Below, piece by piece: positions 9,241 to 18,065 of a DNA stretch of 52,174 bases. Numbering within the stretch: the first letter of the stretch is position 1; the number at the start of each line of letters is the position of its first letter. The position numbers were made by a program, and so were the translations under genes. The stretch is from Pedosphaera parvula Ellin514. GTDB taxonomy: Bacteria; Verrucomicrobiota; Verrucomicrobiia; Limisphaerales; Pedosphaeraceae. The DNA lies in assembly GCF_000172555.1 (NCBI RefSeq), contig NZ_ABOX02000054.1, forward strand, positions 1 through 52,174, given 5' to 3'. A model generated the notes under the pieces. It saw only the letters and a list, made by a program, of their open reading frames with translations. It was not told the origin of the DNA and did not search any database.

Positions 9241-9326
9241 GTATTATCTCGGGTTAAGTCGGGCTATCTCGGGTTATCTCGTGTTAAAAAATATGAAAAT
9301 CGGGTTTTCAGTTTCGAGTTTGTGGC
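9241..9326 (+). repeat. Decamer array A1 (unit ATCTCGGGTT) with conserved tail
   Basis: Four consecutive 10-bp units at 9246-9285 (ATCTCGGGTT, AAGTCGGGCT, ATCTCGGGTT, ATCTCGTGTT), then AAAAAATATGAAAA and a tail with TTTTCAGTTTCGA. The same tail closes array A2 at 20.4 kb on the other strand. Confidence 0.85.
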
Positions 9327-9375
9327 GGATGGGAGGTCCAGCGGCGGGTGTCGGTGGTCCGTTGATGAGACCGTT

Positions 9376-9440
9376 TTTAATTCAGATGGGTGTGAGTTCG
9401 GAGGATGTCGGAAGCCAATGGAAGGTATCGAAAGGTCAAG
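9376..9440 (+). repeat. Decamer array D1 (degenerate GAAGGTATCG type)
   Basis: A leader ending GAGTTCGG is followed by 10-bp units from about 9401: GAGGATGTCG, GAAGCCAATG, GAAGGTATCG, AAAGGTCAAG, then GAAATTTCGA. The unit GAAGGTATCG is identical to the perfectly repeated unit of array D2, and the GCCAAT-containing unit recurs in arrays C1 and C2. Confidence 0.65.
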
Positions 9441-9480
9441 GAAATTTCGAATGGTGAATTTCGATTTTCGAATGGAAGAA

Positions 9481-9540
9481 TCTAACGCCTGATAACGGTA
9501 GATAACGCCAGATAACGGTACATAACGGTTAAAAAATATT
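9481..9540 (+). repeat. Decamer array B1 (unit GATAACGGTA)
   Basis: Units of exactly 10 bp: TCTAACGCCT, GATAACGGTA, GATAACGCCA, GATAACGGTA, CATAACGGTT, closing AAAAAATATT. The junction GGTTAAAAAATATT matches the end of array D2. Confidence 0.85.
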
Positions 9541-9606
9541 TAGGGAATGGATTCAGGAATGGAAAATGGACAGTTGATAATGAATAACGAGGCGGGCAAC
9601 CTGCGA

Positions 9607-9640
9607 AAGTTATCGGTCAGTGATGGACGGTTAAAATTTA
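9607..9640 (+). repeat. Remnant decamer array E1
   Basis: About two degenerate units containing TATCGGTCAG and TGATGGACGG followed by TTAAAATTTA. It runs straight into the leader of array C1, so this may be a worn copy on which C1 is stacked. Weak by itself. Confidence 0.4.
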
Positions 9641-9733
9641 ATACGTGTATGGGGGTTCGGTCGGTATTGGTCGGTATCGGACGCCAATAGACGGTAACGG
9701 ACGGTTAAAAAATTTCTGACGGATGCCGACCGG
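9641..9733 (+). repeat. Decamer array C1 (unit TCGGTATCGG) with leader and tail
   Basis: Leader ATACGTGTATG...GTTCGG, units TCGGTATTGG, TCGGTATCGG, ACGCCAATAG, ACGGTAACGG, ACGGTTAAAA at 9661-9710, then tail TTTCTGACGGATGCCGACCG. Leader, unit order (the GCCAAT unit is third in both) and tail match array C2 on the minus strand at 20.2-20.3 kb. It ends about 125 bp before the histidine kinase start. Confidence 0.9.
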
Positions 9734-9859
9734 GTAAGAAGTTATGGAAAGAAATGAGAAATGATCAGGATTTACTTTCTAAATATGCCCATGACGAGGG
9801 AAAGTTTTTCGACCTGCACTTTACCCATTCCTTGCAGTCGAAGCCTAAACTGAAGTTAA

Positions 9860-12391
9860 ATGCATAGTGACTTCACCATGAAAACCAGGCGCAATCGAGT
9901 TGGCCTTCTTGCCGGAAAGGACTGGTCGTGTCCGGTGTTGATTGGACTCACAGTCTTATTATCAGCAATCGTCGGTCTGGCTCAGGATCAGCCGTTGAAG
10001 GAATTGCGGACGGCGGAGGAGATTCGGCGACTTTCGGCAGAGCAAGCTTCGAAGCATTACCCGGTTCATTTGAAGGGGGTGGTGACGGTGTATGATCCGA
10101 GTCTTTTCTCCCGTTTTCTCCAGGATGAAACGGCGGGTATTTATTTTCTGGAACTGTCGGGAGGGCCGCCGCTGAGTCCAGGGCAGTTGGTGGAGGTCGA
10201 AGGAGAAACCAGTGCCGGCGAGTATGCGCCGATCGTGGTGCCGAGACAAATTCGAGTGATCGGGACAGCGTCCCTGCCGGTGGCGAAGCCGGTGACTTTT
10301 CAGCAACTCGCGAGCGGGCAGGAGGACAGCCAGTTTGTGGAGATTCATGGGATCGTGCGAACTGCTGTTACCATTGATGAGCAGAGCAAACATCAAGTGA
10401 TTGAAATTGCCACGGGTTCCGGACGATTGATGGCAAACGTTCAGGATTTGAAACTTCCATTGCAGGATTTGGTGGATAGCACGGTGAGGGTGCGCGGGGT
10501 GTGCGTGACTTTGTTCAATCGGCAGCGGCAGTTGTTCCATGTTCGCGTGGTCGCACCCAGCGCGGAGGATATCGTCATAGAAAAACCAGCGACTGAAGAT
10601 CCATTTTCCCTGCCGGCCCAGACGATTGACAGCCTGCTGCAATTCAATCCGCAAGGGACGGTTGGACATCGGGTGAAGGTGATTGGGACCGTGGTATATC
10701 GTCAGCCGGACAGCGCATTATACATTCAGGACGACAAGGAGGGGTTGTACGTACAGACGCAGCAGCAGGGGCGGTTGTTGGTGGGAGATCGGGTGGAGGT
10801 TTCGGGTTTTCCCGCGAAGGGTGAATATACCCCGATGTTGGAGGATGCGATTTACCGGAAGATTGGTGCTGACCCGCTGCCCGTAGCGCCGCTCATCAGC
10901 GCCAACGAGGCGTTGAAGGGAACATACGATTGTCGGTTGGTAAAGATGGAGGCGACCTTGCTTGAAAGAGCACGGCATAGCCGGGAACAGTTCATGGTGC
11001 TGCAGGCTGGAGGATTCATTTTTCACGCGTATCTGCCGCGGAAGGAAGGGGGAACCGATTTTGCCTACTTGCAAAATGGCAGCAAGGTAACGGTTACAGG
11101 TGTTTGCCTGATTGAACCGGGCACTGATTGGCGCGCTGGGGAGGATTGGCGCGCAAAATCGTTTCGTATTCTACTGCGTTCACCGGGGGATATTTTCGTG
11201 CTTCAACGTCCATCATGGTGGACGTTGGGAAAAATGCTGTGGATGGTTGGTCTGCTCGGGATCATAGTGCTTGGGGCCTTTGCCTGGGTGGCCAACCTGA
11301 GGCGTCGAGTCAATGCGCAGACGAAGATCATCCGGCAAAAACTTCAGGCGGAAGCGACGCTCAAAGAGCGTTATGAAGATCTGTTCGAGAATGCCAATGA
11401 CATGGTCTATACACATGACCTCAAGGGGCGGATCACTTCCGTTAATACGACTGGAGAAAAGTTGTTACAACGATCTCGATCGAAAATTTTGGGCAAGACC
11501 CTGTTGGAATATATAGCGGAGGAGCAGGAAGGCGCGGCTGCGAACTGGATGGAGCAGGTCATTAAAGGTGAAGCCCCGCCGACGGCAGAATGGGATTTCA
11601 TATCCGCTTCCGGACAGCGCATCAAACTGGAGATCAGCACCCGGCTGATTGAGCAGGAAGGTAAGAAGGTGGAGGTGGAAGGGATGGCGCGGGATATTAC
11701 CGAGAGGAAGAGGTTGGAGCGGGAAATTCTGGAGATCAGCAATCGCGAGCAACGCAGAATCGGCCACGACCTGCATGACGGGGTTTGCCAACAACTGGCG
11801 GGCATTGCTTTCATGACTTCGACACTGGCGGAGAAGTTGCAGGAAAAGGGCGAGGCGGAATCAGCCCAGGTTGAGCGGATCAGTGGTTTATTGAACACCG
11901 CGATCAATCAGACGCGCAGTGTGGCGCGAGGTTTGTTCCCGGTCAGGCTGGAGGAAAATGGACTCGTTTCAGCTTTGGAAGAACTCGCAGCGAACGCTGG
12001 GGATTTGTTCAAGATTTCCTGCCGATTTGTTTCCGAAGAGCCACCGGTCTCGGTGGATAACGGGATTGCGCTGCACCTTTATTACATTGCGCAAGAAGCC
12101 GTCACCAATGCGGCGAAACATGCCAAGGCACAAAATGTTTTTATAACTCTGGAGCCGGTGAAAGGGGGACGGTATGAGTTAACAGTGAAGGATGACGGGG
12201 TTGGGTTGGCCATTCCGGAGAAGGCGCATCCGGGCATGGGTATTCGAATTATGCATTATCGCGCACGGGTAATTGGAGCAACCTTGAGCTTGAAGAGCAA
12301 GCCGGGTTCGGGAACGCAAGTGTCGTGTCTGTTTTTCCCGGTATCACGAGAGTTGCAGCAAAATGGAAAACAGCACAATATCCAGGAGTAG
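9860..12391 (+). CDS. Membrane sensor histidine kinase, NarL/DegS type (HisKA_3), with PAS and OB-like sensor domains
   Basis: 843 residues from ATG 9860; ATG 9878 is equally possible and gives a cleaner signal sequence. Residues 24-41 are hydrophobic (signal peptide or anchor). Two similar OB-fold-like modules follow at about 68-136 and 270-335, both with a QDE/QDD...G(I/L)Y strand and 'VEV.G....GEY.P'. A transmembrane helix lies at about 456-478, a PAS domain at about 503-615 (YEDLFENANDMVYTHDLKG), and a HisKA_3 helix with HDLHDG, where His636 is the phosphoacceptor. The C-terminal HATPase has EAVTNAAKHA (N box) and DDGVG. The kinase senses an exported signal through the OB-like region and phosphorylates the regulator encoded 30 nt downstream. 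A decamer-array cluster lies just upstream. Confidence 0.93.
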   Translation: MHSDFTMKTRRNRVGLLAGKDWSCPVLIGLTVLLSAIVGLAQDQPLKELRTAEEIRRLSAEQASKHYPVHLKGVVTVYDPSLFSRFLQDETAGIYFLELSGGPPLSPGQLVEVEGETSAGEYAPIVVPRQIRVIGTASLPVAKPVTFQQLASGQEDSQFVEIHGIVRTAVTIDEQSKHQVIEIATGSGRLMANVQDLKLPLQDLVDSTVRVRGVCVTLFNRQRQLFHVRVVAPSAEDIVIEKPATEDPFSLPAQTIDSLLQFNPQGTVGHRVKVIGTVVYRQPDSALYIQDDKEGLYVQTQQQGRLLVGDRVEVSGFPAKGEYTPMLEDAIYRKIGADPLPVAPLISANEALKGTYDCRLVKMEATLLERARHSREQFMVLQAGGFIFHAYLPRKEGGTDFAYLQNGSKVTVTGVCLIEPGTDWRAGEDWRAKSFRILLRSPGDIFVLQRPSWWTLGKMLWMVGLLGIIVLGAFAWVANLRRRVNAQTKIIRQKLQAEATLKERYEDLFENANDMVYTHDLKGRITSVNTTGEKLLQRSRSKILGKTLLEYIAEEQEGAAANWMEQVIKGEAPPTAEWDFISASGQRIKLEISTRLIEQEGKKVEVEGMARDITERKRLEREILEISNREQRRIGHDLHDGVCQQLAGIAFMTSTLAEKLQEKGEAESAQVERISGLLNTAINQTRSVARGLFPVRLEENGLVSALEELAANAGDLFKISCRFVSEEPPVSVDNGIALHLYYIAQEAVTNAAKHAKAQNVFITLEPVKGGRYELTVKDDGVGLAIPEKAHPGMGIRIMHYRARVIGATLSLKSKPGSGTQVSCLFFPVSRELQQNGKQHNIQE

Positions 12392-12421
12392 CGCAAAAAA
12401 TAAGAATTGGGCGTGCCGGTT

Positions 12422-13093
12422 ATGACCAAACAACCAACAGAAAAAAGCCGTGTGCTCATCGTTGATGACCATCCATTGTTCCGCGAGGGATTGCAGCAGA
12501 TGATCGATCGCGATCCTTCTCTGGTGGTGTGCGGCGAGGCGGCAGATGCCGTCCAGGCGATGGAGGCCATCAATACATTGAAACCGAATCTGGTGTTGGT
12601 CGACATTTCGCTGGGAAATGCGAGCGGCATCGATCTGATAAAAAATATCAAAAATCAGCACGACGATCTTCCGGTGCTGGTGGTTTCCATGCACGATGAA
12701 TCCCTCTATGCGGAACGTGCATTGCGCGCTGGCGCCATGGGTTATGTGATGAAACACGAGCCAGCCAAGACGGTCAGGGGTGCAATTTACAAAGTACTTG
12801 GGGGAGACATTTACCTCAGCGAGAGAATGGCAAGTTCCATGCTCGTGAAATTCATGAAAGGCAAGACCGATGAGCCGCTGTCACCTCTGGAAATACTCAG
12901 TGACCGGGAGTTGGAAGTGTTTCGCATGCTGGGGCAGGGAAAGGGAACGCGGCAAATTGCCGAAGAGATGAATCTAACGATTGCCACCATCAACTCTTTT
13001 CGTGCGCGCATAAAGGACAAGCTGCATTTAAAAAGTTCGACCGAGGTCATGCTGCACGCGATTCAATCATTCAGGGAAGGGGCTGAAAAGTAA
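12422..13093 (+). CDS. LuxR/NarL-family response regulator
   Basis: 223 residues from ATG 12422 (a GTG at 12407 would add five residues). The receiver domain has VLIVDDHPLFREGL with the acidic pair, the phosphoacceptor Asp61 in LVLVDISLG, Ser in VVSMHDE and Lys in YVMKHEPA. The C-terminal LuxR helix-turn-helix at about 155-215 (SDRELEVFRMLGQGKGTRQIAEEM, NLTIATINSFRARI shown in two parts) binds DNA. It is the direct partner of the preceding HisKA_3 kinase, with which it is probably cotranscribed. Target genes cannot be read from the sequence. Confidence 0.95.
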   Translation: MTKQPTEKSRVLIVDDHPLFREGLQQMIDRDPSLVVCGEAADAVQAMEAINTLKPNLVLVDISLGNASGIDLIKNIKNQHDDLPVLVVSMHDESLYAERALRAGAMGYVMKHEPAKTVRGAIYKVLGGDIYLSERMASSMLVKFMKGKTDEPLSPLEILSDRELEVFRMLGQGKGTRQIAEEMNLTIATINSFRARIKDKLHLKSSTEVMLHAIQSFREGAEK

Positions 13094-13211
13094 CTGAGGT
13101 CCGGGCTGGCTGGTTTTTCGAGTTGGACAATTTTGGGAGCATAATAATCAAAGTAGCGATCATGAGGCGGCACAGTTCGCCCACGAAAACCGGCTTTTCC
13201 GGGATCTTGAT

Positions 13212-14471
13212 TTATCGAATGAACTTTTTCACTACCCGATCCAGTGCATCCAATCCAATCTCCAGTTTCTTCATCTCCGGGCCGAAGCTGATCCGGCAAT
13301 AATTTCCATAACGACCATGCACACGGCGATTGCCGGGATTCACGTCAAAAAATTCTCCCGGCACAATGATAACTTTCTCTTTCAACCCTTCGCGAAAGAA
13401 ACTCATGCCGTCATTGAGCGGCTTTGGCAGGTGTGAAAGGTTCGCCCAGATATAAAATGCCCCTGCAGGTTCAGCATCCATGGTGATGCCCATTTTCTTC
13501 AGCCGTCCCATGACGTAGTCACGTTTTACCGCAAAATGTTTCTGTATCGCGGCGGTTTCCTGGATTGCAAGTTGCGGATCCAGCAGCTTGGCGACGACGC
13601 TCTGAAACGGATGGTTGGCTCCGCCGTCCAGAAACGATCCGGCACTCGCAATCGTTTCAATCACCGCTTTTGGACCAAGCGTCCAACTGATGCGCCAGCC
13701 AGGGTAACGCCAATTTTTCGTCAAACCATCCACGATGATCACCGGGTCAGCTTCAACGTCATCGACGTAGGCCGCGGCAGAAACCATTTTGGCCGGCTCA
13801 TCTTTGGCGGCACCGTAAATGTAATGGGAGTAGAATTCATCGATGATCAGGGAACAATGGCACTCCCGCGCGAGCGCGCACCATGCCCGCAACTCGCCAT
13901 CTTCCACCAACTGGCCGGTCGGATTGCACGGATTGCTGACCAACAACGCGCTCAAACCGCGCCCAAGAATTTCCTTCTTCAATGCTGGCAGCGGAATTTT
14001 ATAACCCGCTTCAGCATCAAGCAAAATCGGAATCGCAGTGAAGGCCTTGAACACGCTGAGTAATTCCTCGTAAGCCGTATAATCCGGGATGAAATGCCCC
14101 ATGTTTACGTTGCCCAGGGCACTCGCCAATCGGGTTAGTGCGAGACGTCCGCCACTGGCGATGCTGACATTGTCAGGTGTATACTTCGATTTTTTGTCGC
14201 GCCGATAGGTGATGTTATAAAAATCGGCGACGGCTTGGCGCAGATCCTTGTTTCCCGCGACCGGACCGTATTGCTGGGATGTCGCTGGGATGGTCAGGCT
14301 TTCAACTCGCGCGGGCGCATCGGGGAGGGGACCTGTCTCAGGTGAACCCTGGCCGAGGTTCGCCCATGCCGGATCATCATAGCTGAAACCGTGCTGCGCC
14401 GCCTCATGCATTACGTAAATCACGCCCGTTCTTGGGACAAACCGGAAACCCGGAATAGCTGACTGTTCCAT
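13212..14471 (-). CDS. PLP-dependent class I/II aminotransferase
   Basis: 419 residues from ATG 14471 (a TTG start at 14480 would add three). Fold-type I features: SNPCNPTGQ at about 180-187 (Asn contact to PLP), DEFYSHY near 211 (Asp to the pyridine nitrogen), DGLTKNWRYPGWRISW with the Schiff-base Lys252, and a C-terminal Arg-containing segment (NYCRISFG) for the substrate carboxylate. No signal peptide, so cytoplasmic. It transfers an amino group between an amino acid and a 2-oxo acid; the exact substrate cannot be told. A 189-bp gap separates it from the ThuA gene upstream on the same strand. Confidence 0.92.
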   Translation of the reverse strand: MEQSAIPGFRFVPRTGVIYVMHEAAQHGFSYDDPAWANLGQGSPETGPLPDAPARVESLTIPATSQQYGPVAGNKDLRQAVADFYNITYRRDKKSKYTPDNVSIASGGRLALTRLASALGNVNMGHFIPDYTAYEELLSVFKAFTAIPILLDAEAGYKIPLPALKKEILGRGLSALLVSNPCNPTGQLVEDGELRAWCALARECHCSLIIDEFYSHYIYGAAKDEPAKMVSAAAYVDDVEADPVIIVDGLTKNWRYPGWRISWTLGPKAVIETIASAGSFLDGGANHPFQSVVAKLLDPQLAIQETAAIQKHFAVKRDYVMGRLKKMGITMDAEPAGAFYIWANLSHLPKPLNDGMSFFREGLKEKVIIVPGEFFDVNPGNRRVHGRYGNYCRISFGPEMKKLEIGLDALDRVVKKFIR

Positions 14472-14660
14472 CGCGTTCAATTAGTTCCTGTTCTCAAATT
14501 CCACACCTGCCTTAAACCAGTAACTTGTTCAAGCTGGCTCAAAGGTGCGACAACTTAGCTAAATCATCCCTCCCTTACCAATCCAAAATGTGTTTCGTCG
14601 AATACGATGGCATGGCCTTTTTCATCAACTTTACCAAAATAAGCTGCTGTTCACTGTATC

Positions 14661-15398
14661 TCATTGCCTTCCCACCCAACGAATGCTATTCGCCACCAAC
14701 CGGCGATAATTCTGATTCTCATACGCCGAATGATCGTGGCCCAATTGTAAATAAACCACGCGCGATTTTCCTTGCGTGCGATACCACGCGAGCGGCTTCC
14801 CGCTCTTCGGTTGTGTCGTTGTGATCAGCGGCACCACATCCGGTTCCGTGCGAAATCCCCAATAAATTTCATCATGAATGATGAAATCCTTCACTCCTGC
14901 TGTGACTGGATGCTCTTTCGCCAGCACGACCACCGGCACTTCCACATCATGTTGATACCCAACTTCCTCACTCACTGCGCCGCCCTTGCCATCCGCTTCC
15001 GGATACCTGCCTCCAATAATTTTTTCATACTCCGGCCAGTGTTGATAAGAAACCAGGGCATGATGCAGCACCACTAAACCAACCCCCTTCTCGAACAACG
15101 AAAGGAACTTCGTCTTCTGCTCCTCAGTGATGTTCTTTGGCATGTCATACAACACCACGACATCATAGTTAAGCAGGTCGTCGCGTTCGTAGGCAGAGGC
15201 ATTCGTCTTTCCGTGTTGCGCTGAGGTAAACGTGATCTCAGAATTCTCCTTAAAAATCTGGAAGAACGGTTCCTCCTCAAATCCATGTCCACCGGTGATG
15301 ACCAACACATTAATTTTGCCCGCGGCCTCCTCGGCCGGCAGCGTACCCGTCACCAGCGCAGCCACCAATAAACTCCAGAGAAACAGGATGGTTTTCAT
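14661..15398 (-). CDS. Secreted ThuA-like domain protein
   Basis: 245 residues with a signal peptide (MKTILFLWSLLVAALVTGTLPAEE). The core is the ThuA/type-1 glutamine-amidotransferase-like fold: VLVITGGHGFEEEPFF, YDVVVLYDMPK, GLVVLHHALVSYQHWPEY, and the C-terminal YLQLGHDHSAYENQNYRRL. Such proteins are linked to sugar metabolism, but no reaction is firmly established; they are abundant beside propeller/cytochrome c proteins in the PVC group, as here. It starts 24 nt after the stop of the 15423-17975 gene, so the two form an operon. Confidence 0.9.
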   Translation of the reverse strand: MKTILFLWSLLVAALVTGTLPAEEAAGKINVLVITGGHGFEEEPFFQIFKENSEITFTSAQHGKTNASAYERDDLLNYDVVVLYDMPKNITEEQKTKFLSLFEKGVGLVVLHHALVSYQHWPEYEKIIGGRYPEADGKGGAVSEEVGYQHDVEVPVVVLAKEHPVTAGVKDFIIHDEIYWGFRTEPDVVPLITTTQPKSGKPLAWYRTQGKSRVVYLQLGHDHSAYENQNYRRLVANSIRWVGRQ

Positions 15399-15422
15399 CG
15401 AGTGTTGATTTCAACTCCACGG

Positions 15423-17975
15423 TTAATTCTTTGCCTGCTTCGCACTTTCCACGAGCAAAAAGGTCAACAGATCTTTCCGTTGCTGGTTGCTCAACCCTTG
15501 TAGCAAACCTTCCGGCATCAGTGAAATACTCGATGCTTTTCTGCTGGCAATCTGATTTTTAGCAACCGTGATGCTCTGACCTGTGGCTTGCCCAATCACC
15601 AAACCATCCACGGTATCTTCCAAAATGACTCCCGTCACCGCTTCGCCACTTTTTAATTCAATATTGTAAGCCAGATGATCCGGGTTGATTGCCGCGCTCG
15701 GTTCAGTGATGTCCTTATAAACCGACGCGTAATCGCGTTGCGGCAAATTCGACAAATCAGGTCCAATCTTGCCACCTACACCGGCAACCTGATGACATTT
15801 GAAACAGGCGGCCTGCTCCCCATAAAAAACCTTTTTACCGCGCTGCCAATCTCCCCCGACAATCTCGGGTATCCTTCGTTCCGTGACCTGCTGCAATTCC
15901 TCCGCATGGGGCGTGGCCCAAGGCATCAGCATGCGCCGCAACTGAAGCGGACGTGGACGTGAATCTTCCGCCGTAAACCAGCTCACATCAATTTTCGGTT
16001 CGCACTCCCCAGTCATCAGGCTGATCTCGATGGGCACCCACTGATCCGCTTTCGGCATCGTCGTGATCTCCAACTCCTTGTCGTTCATCCGGCGAACTTT
16101 CACATTGGCACCACTTTTCAACTTCAACTTGGCATCGCTTTTAAATACTACAGTCACCATTTCGGGTGGATATTCGTAATCCAGTTTGGCGCCCGGCTGC
16201 GTTTTTGGATGTAGCATTAATCCCATATCCAACTGACTGCGAAGTGTCAATTTCCCCGGCCTCTTCAAAAGTCCAAACAAATGCTTATGTTCCTCGCTCG
16301 CCTCGGTAAAACCTTTTGCCACGCTCAAATCCAAATGCGGAAGCCAGCCTGACCACTTCTCTTTGCCTGATGCCGCCCGCCACTCGACCTCCACGCCGGA
16401 GAGGTCACTCAGTACATCAATTGCCGATTGTTGCGGCATCTCGTGACGACTTCCATCGTGCGTGCGCTCCGCTGATTCGCCTTCAGGCAATTGAACTCCA
16501 TAGTTCACCGCCTCTTTGCGCGAAGCTGTCAGAAGTACCAGAGAACGATTATCGGAACTCAGCCCTCCTGTCAAAACCGGCAGGTTGAAACGGGGAACCT
16601 CATTTTGATCTTTCACCGCTTGATAACCCGGCTGAAATGATTCAAACCGATCGCCCGCTCCTACATATCGGCCCATTGTAATGCTCGACAGTTTCGCCAG
16701 GTTTTTCAACTTCCCCGGGTCCAGCGGTCGATCAAAAATTACGCGTGTTTCAGTCGGACTTGAAGCATAGGCGAACACCGGTTGCGGCGCCATTTTATCA
16801 GTATACGAAATCTTGAACAACTTGCCTTCGCCTTCAGGCCCGGTGCCCCAATCCGGCTTTCCCGAATGGCACGTGACAAGCAAATCTCCTTGCGGCGTAG
16901 GAATTGAATCGATGGTCAGCATGTTCAAACATGCAATCAACTCGGTTTGCGCCACGTAACCCGCTGCGGACTTGACCAGCTTCGTCCGCCAAATCTTCCC
17001 GCGCGATTCACCGGAAACCAGTGCATCGCCTTGCCACCACGATGGCCCAAACACGTTTTTTCCATTTGCCAGCCGCTCATTGAAATGCAAACCACATGTC
17101 GACTGATGCTGCGGCGCATAATCAAACACGCTTGGTTCATCAATCACGTTCGGCAAATACTTCGGATGCCGTGGTGGAAATCCATAATGCCTTCCGGGTT
17201 GGATGTGTAGAAGCTCATCAAAAGGATTTCCGTTTGGTAACCACGTCGCCCCTTCCTGGTCGGTCGCAAACAGATCTCCATTCGCGTTGAAGGCCATCGA
17301 AATCGTGAACCGTATACCCGTACAGATGGCCTCGTGCGTCTTGAAGTCCGACGAAAGTTTTTGAACCGTTCCACGATCGCTGTGAATGTTATAATCCGAC
17401 TTGCCGGTTTCCTTGTTCACCCGGTAAGCCTCGTGCCAATCATCGCACCCAAGACCGAAGAAAACATTCCCTTGCTGATCCACCGCTATTCCAATCGCGT
17501 CCAGACCCGACCCCGCCATGCCGGTTGGCTTAACCCAATCCTTCGCGATTGTTTCCAATTCACCTGTCCCGTCCCCTTTGTCTTTCAACCGGATCACCCG
17601 TCCACGTGACGCGATGTAAAGCCCGCCCGGTCCCCAACACATGCCGATGCTCGGAAGAATCTGCTCCGGCTTATTTGCAAAAAAAAGCGTTGCTGTATCT
17701 TCCAACCCATCGCCATCCGTATCTTTCAATTGATAAACAACCCCGTTATATCCCAGTGCGAAAAGCCGTCCGTCCGGCGCATAAACCAGGTTGTTGATGT
17801 TCTTCAGATTCAGCGGCAACTCGCGCACGCTAAATCCCGGTGCCAACATCTGGATGGGGGGAACTTTTTCTACTGTCTCACGCCTGACTTCGATCGAGCC
17901 GACGGGCTGAGCGGGTAGGGTGCAGGTAGCAAAGGCAGCCAACACGTTCGCAAACAAAATTGTATAGCGGTTCAT
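15423..17975 (-). CDS. Secreted propeller dehydrogenase-like protein with C-terminal cytochrome c domain (PVC type)
   Basis: 850 residues with a signal peptide (MNRYTILFANVLAAFATCTLPAQ). The N-terminal half is a six-bladed propeller of the glucose/sorbosone dehydrogenase-like type (APDGRLFALGYNGVVYQLKD; GIAVDQQGNVFFGLG; AFNANGDLFATDQEGATW). A long beta-rich middle follows. At residues 724-728 is the heme c motif CFKCH, within RGKKVFYGEQAACFKCHQVAG, followed by GPDLSNL and a typical end (LLTFLLVES). It is probably a periplasmic oxidoreductase passing electrons through its own heme. The substrate is unknown, most likely a sugar or sugar derivative given the adjacent ThuA gene. The M13 peptidase gene lies 90 nt upstream on the same strand. 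Confidence 0.9.
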   Translation of the reverse strand: MNRYTILFANVLAAFATCTLPAQPVGSIEVRRETVEKVPPIQMLAPGFSVRELPLNLKNINNLVYAPDGRLFALGYNGVVYQLKDTDGDGLEDTATLFFANKPEQILPSIGMCWGPGGLYIASRGRVIRLKDKGDGTGELETIAKDWVKPTGMAGSGLDAIGIAVDQQGNVFFGLGCDDWHEAYRVNKETGKSDYNIHSDRGTVQKLSSDFKTHEAICTGIRFTISMAFNANGDLFATDQEGATWLPNGNPFDELLHIQPGRHYGFPPRHPKYLPNVIDEPSVFDYAPQHQSTCGLHFNERLANGKNVFGPSWWQGDALVSGESRGKIWRTKLVKSAAGYVAQTELIACLNMLTIDSIPTPQGDLLVTCHSGKPDWGTGPEGEGKLFKISYTDKMAPQPVFAYASSPTETRVIFDRPLDPGKLKNLAKLSSITMGRYVGAGDRFESFQPGYQAVKDQNEVPRFNLPVLTGGLSSDNRSLVLLTASRKEAVNYGVQLPEGESAERTHDGSRHEMPQQSAIDVLSDLSGVEVEWRAASGKEKWSGWLPHLDLSVAKGFTEASEEHKHLFGLLKRPGKLTLRSQLDMGLMLHPKTQPGAKLDYEYPPEMVTVVFKSDAKLKLKSGANVKVRRMNDKELEITTMPKADQWVPIEISLMTGECEPKIDVSWFTAEDSRPRPLQLRRMLMPWATPHAEELQQVTERRIPEIVGGDWQRGKKVFYGEQAACFKCHQVAGVGGKIGPDLSNLPQRDYASVYKDITEPSAAINPDHLAYNIELKSGEAVTGVILEDTVDGLVIGQATGQSITVAKNQIASRKASSISLMPEGLLQGLSNQQRKDLLTFLLVESAKQAKN

Positions 17976-18065
17976 GGTGTGTGCGCCGACAATAACTCAT
18001 GCTGCCTCATCCCTCCAGCAAAAAGGATTTGCCGGAGTGGATGAATTGCGAACTTCAGAAGCTAA

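Noticed and set aside
9010-9492. 160-codon + strand frame after the 8.9-kb promoter candidate
   Set aside because: Its second half is made of decamer arrays A1, D1 and part of B1; codon use and composition do not look coding.
9241-9733. Decamer arrays as a CRISPR array
   Set aside because: Units are 10 bp with no unique spacers between them, and there are no cas genes in the window.
12407-12421. GTG start for the response regulator
   Set aside because: Adds only five residues not typical of receiver domains; ATG 12422 fits the family start.
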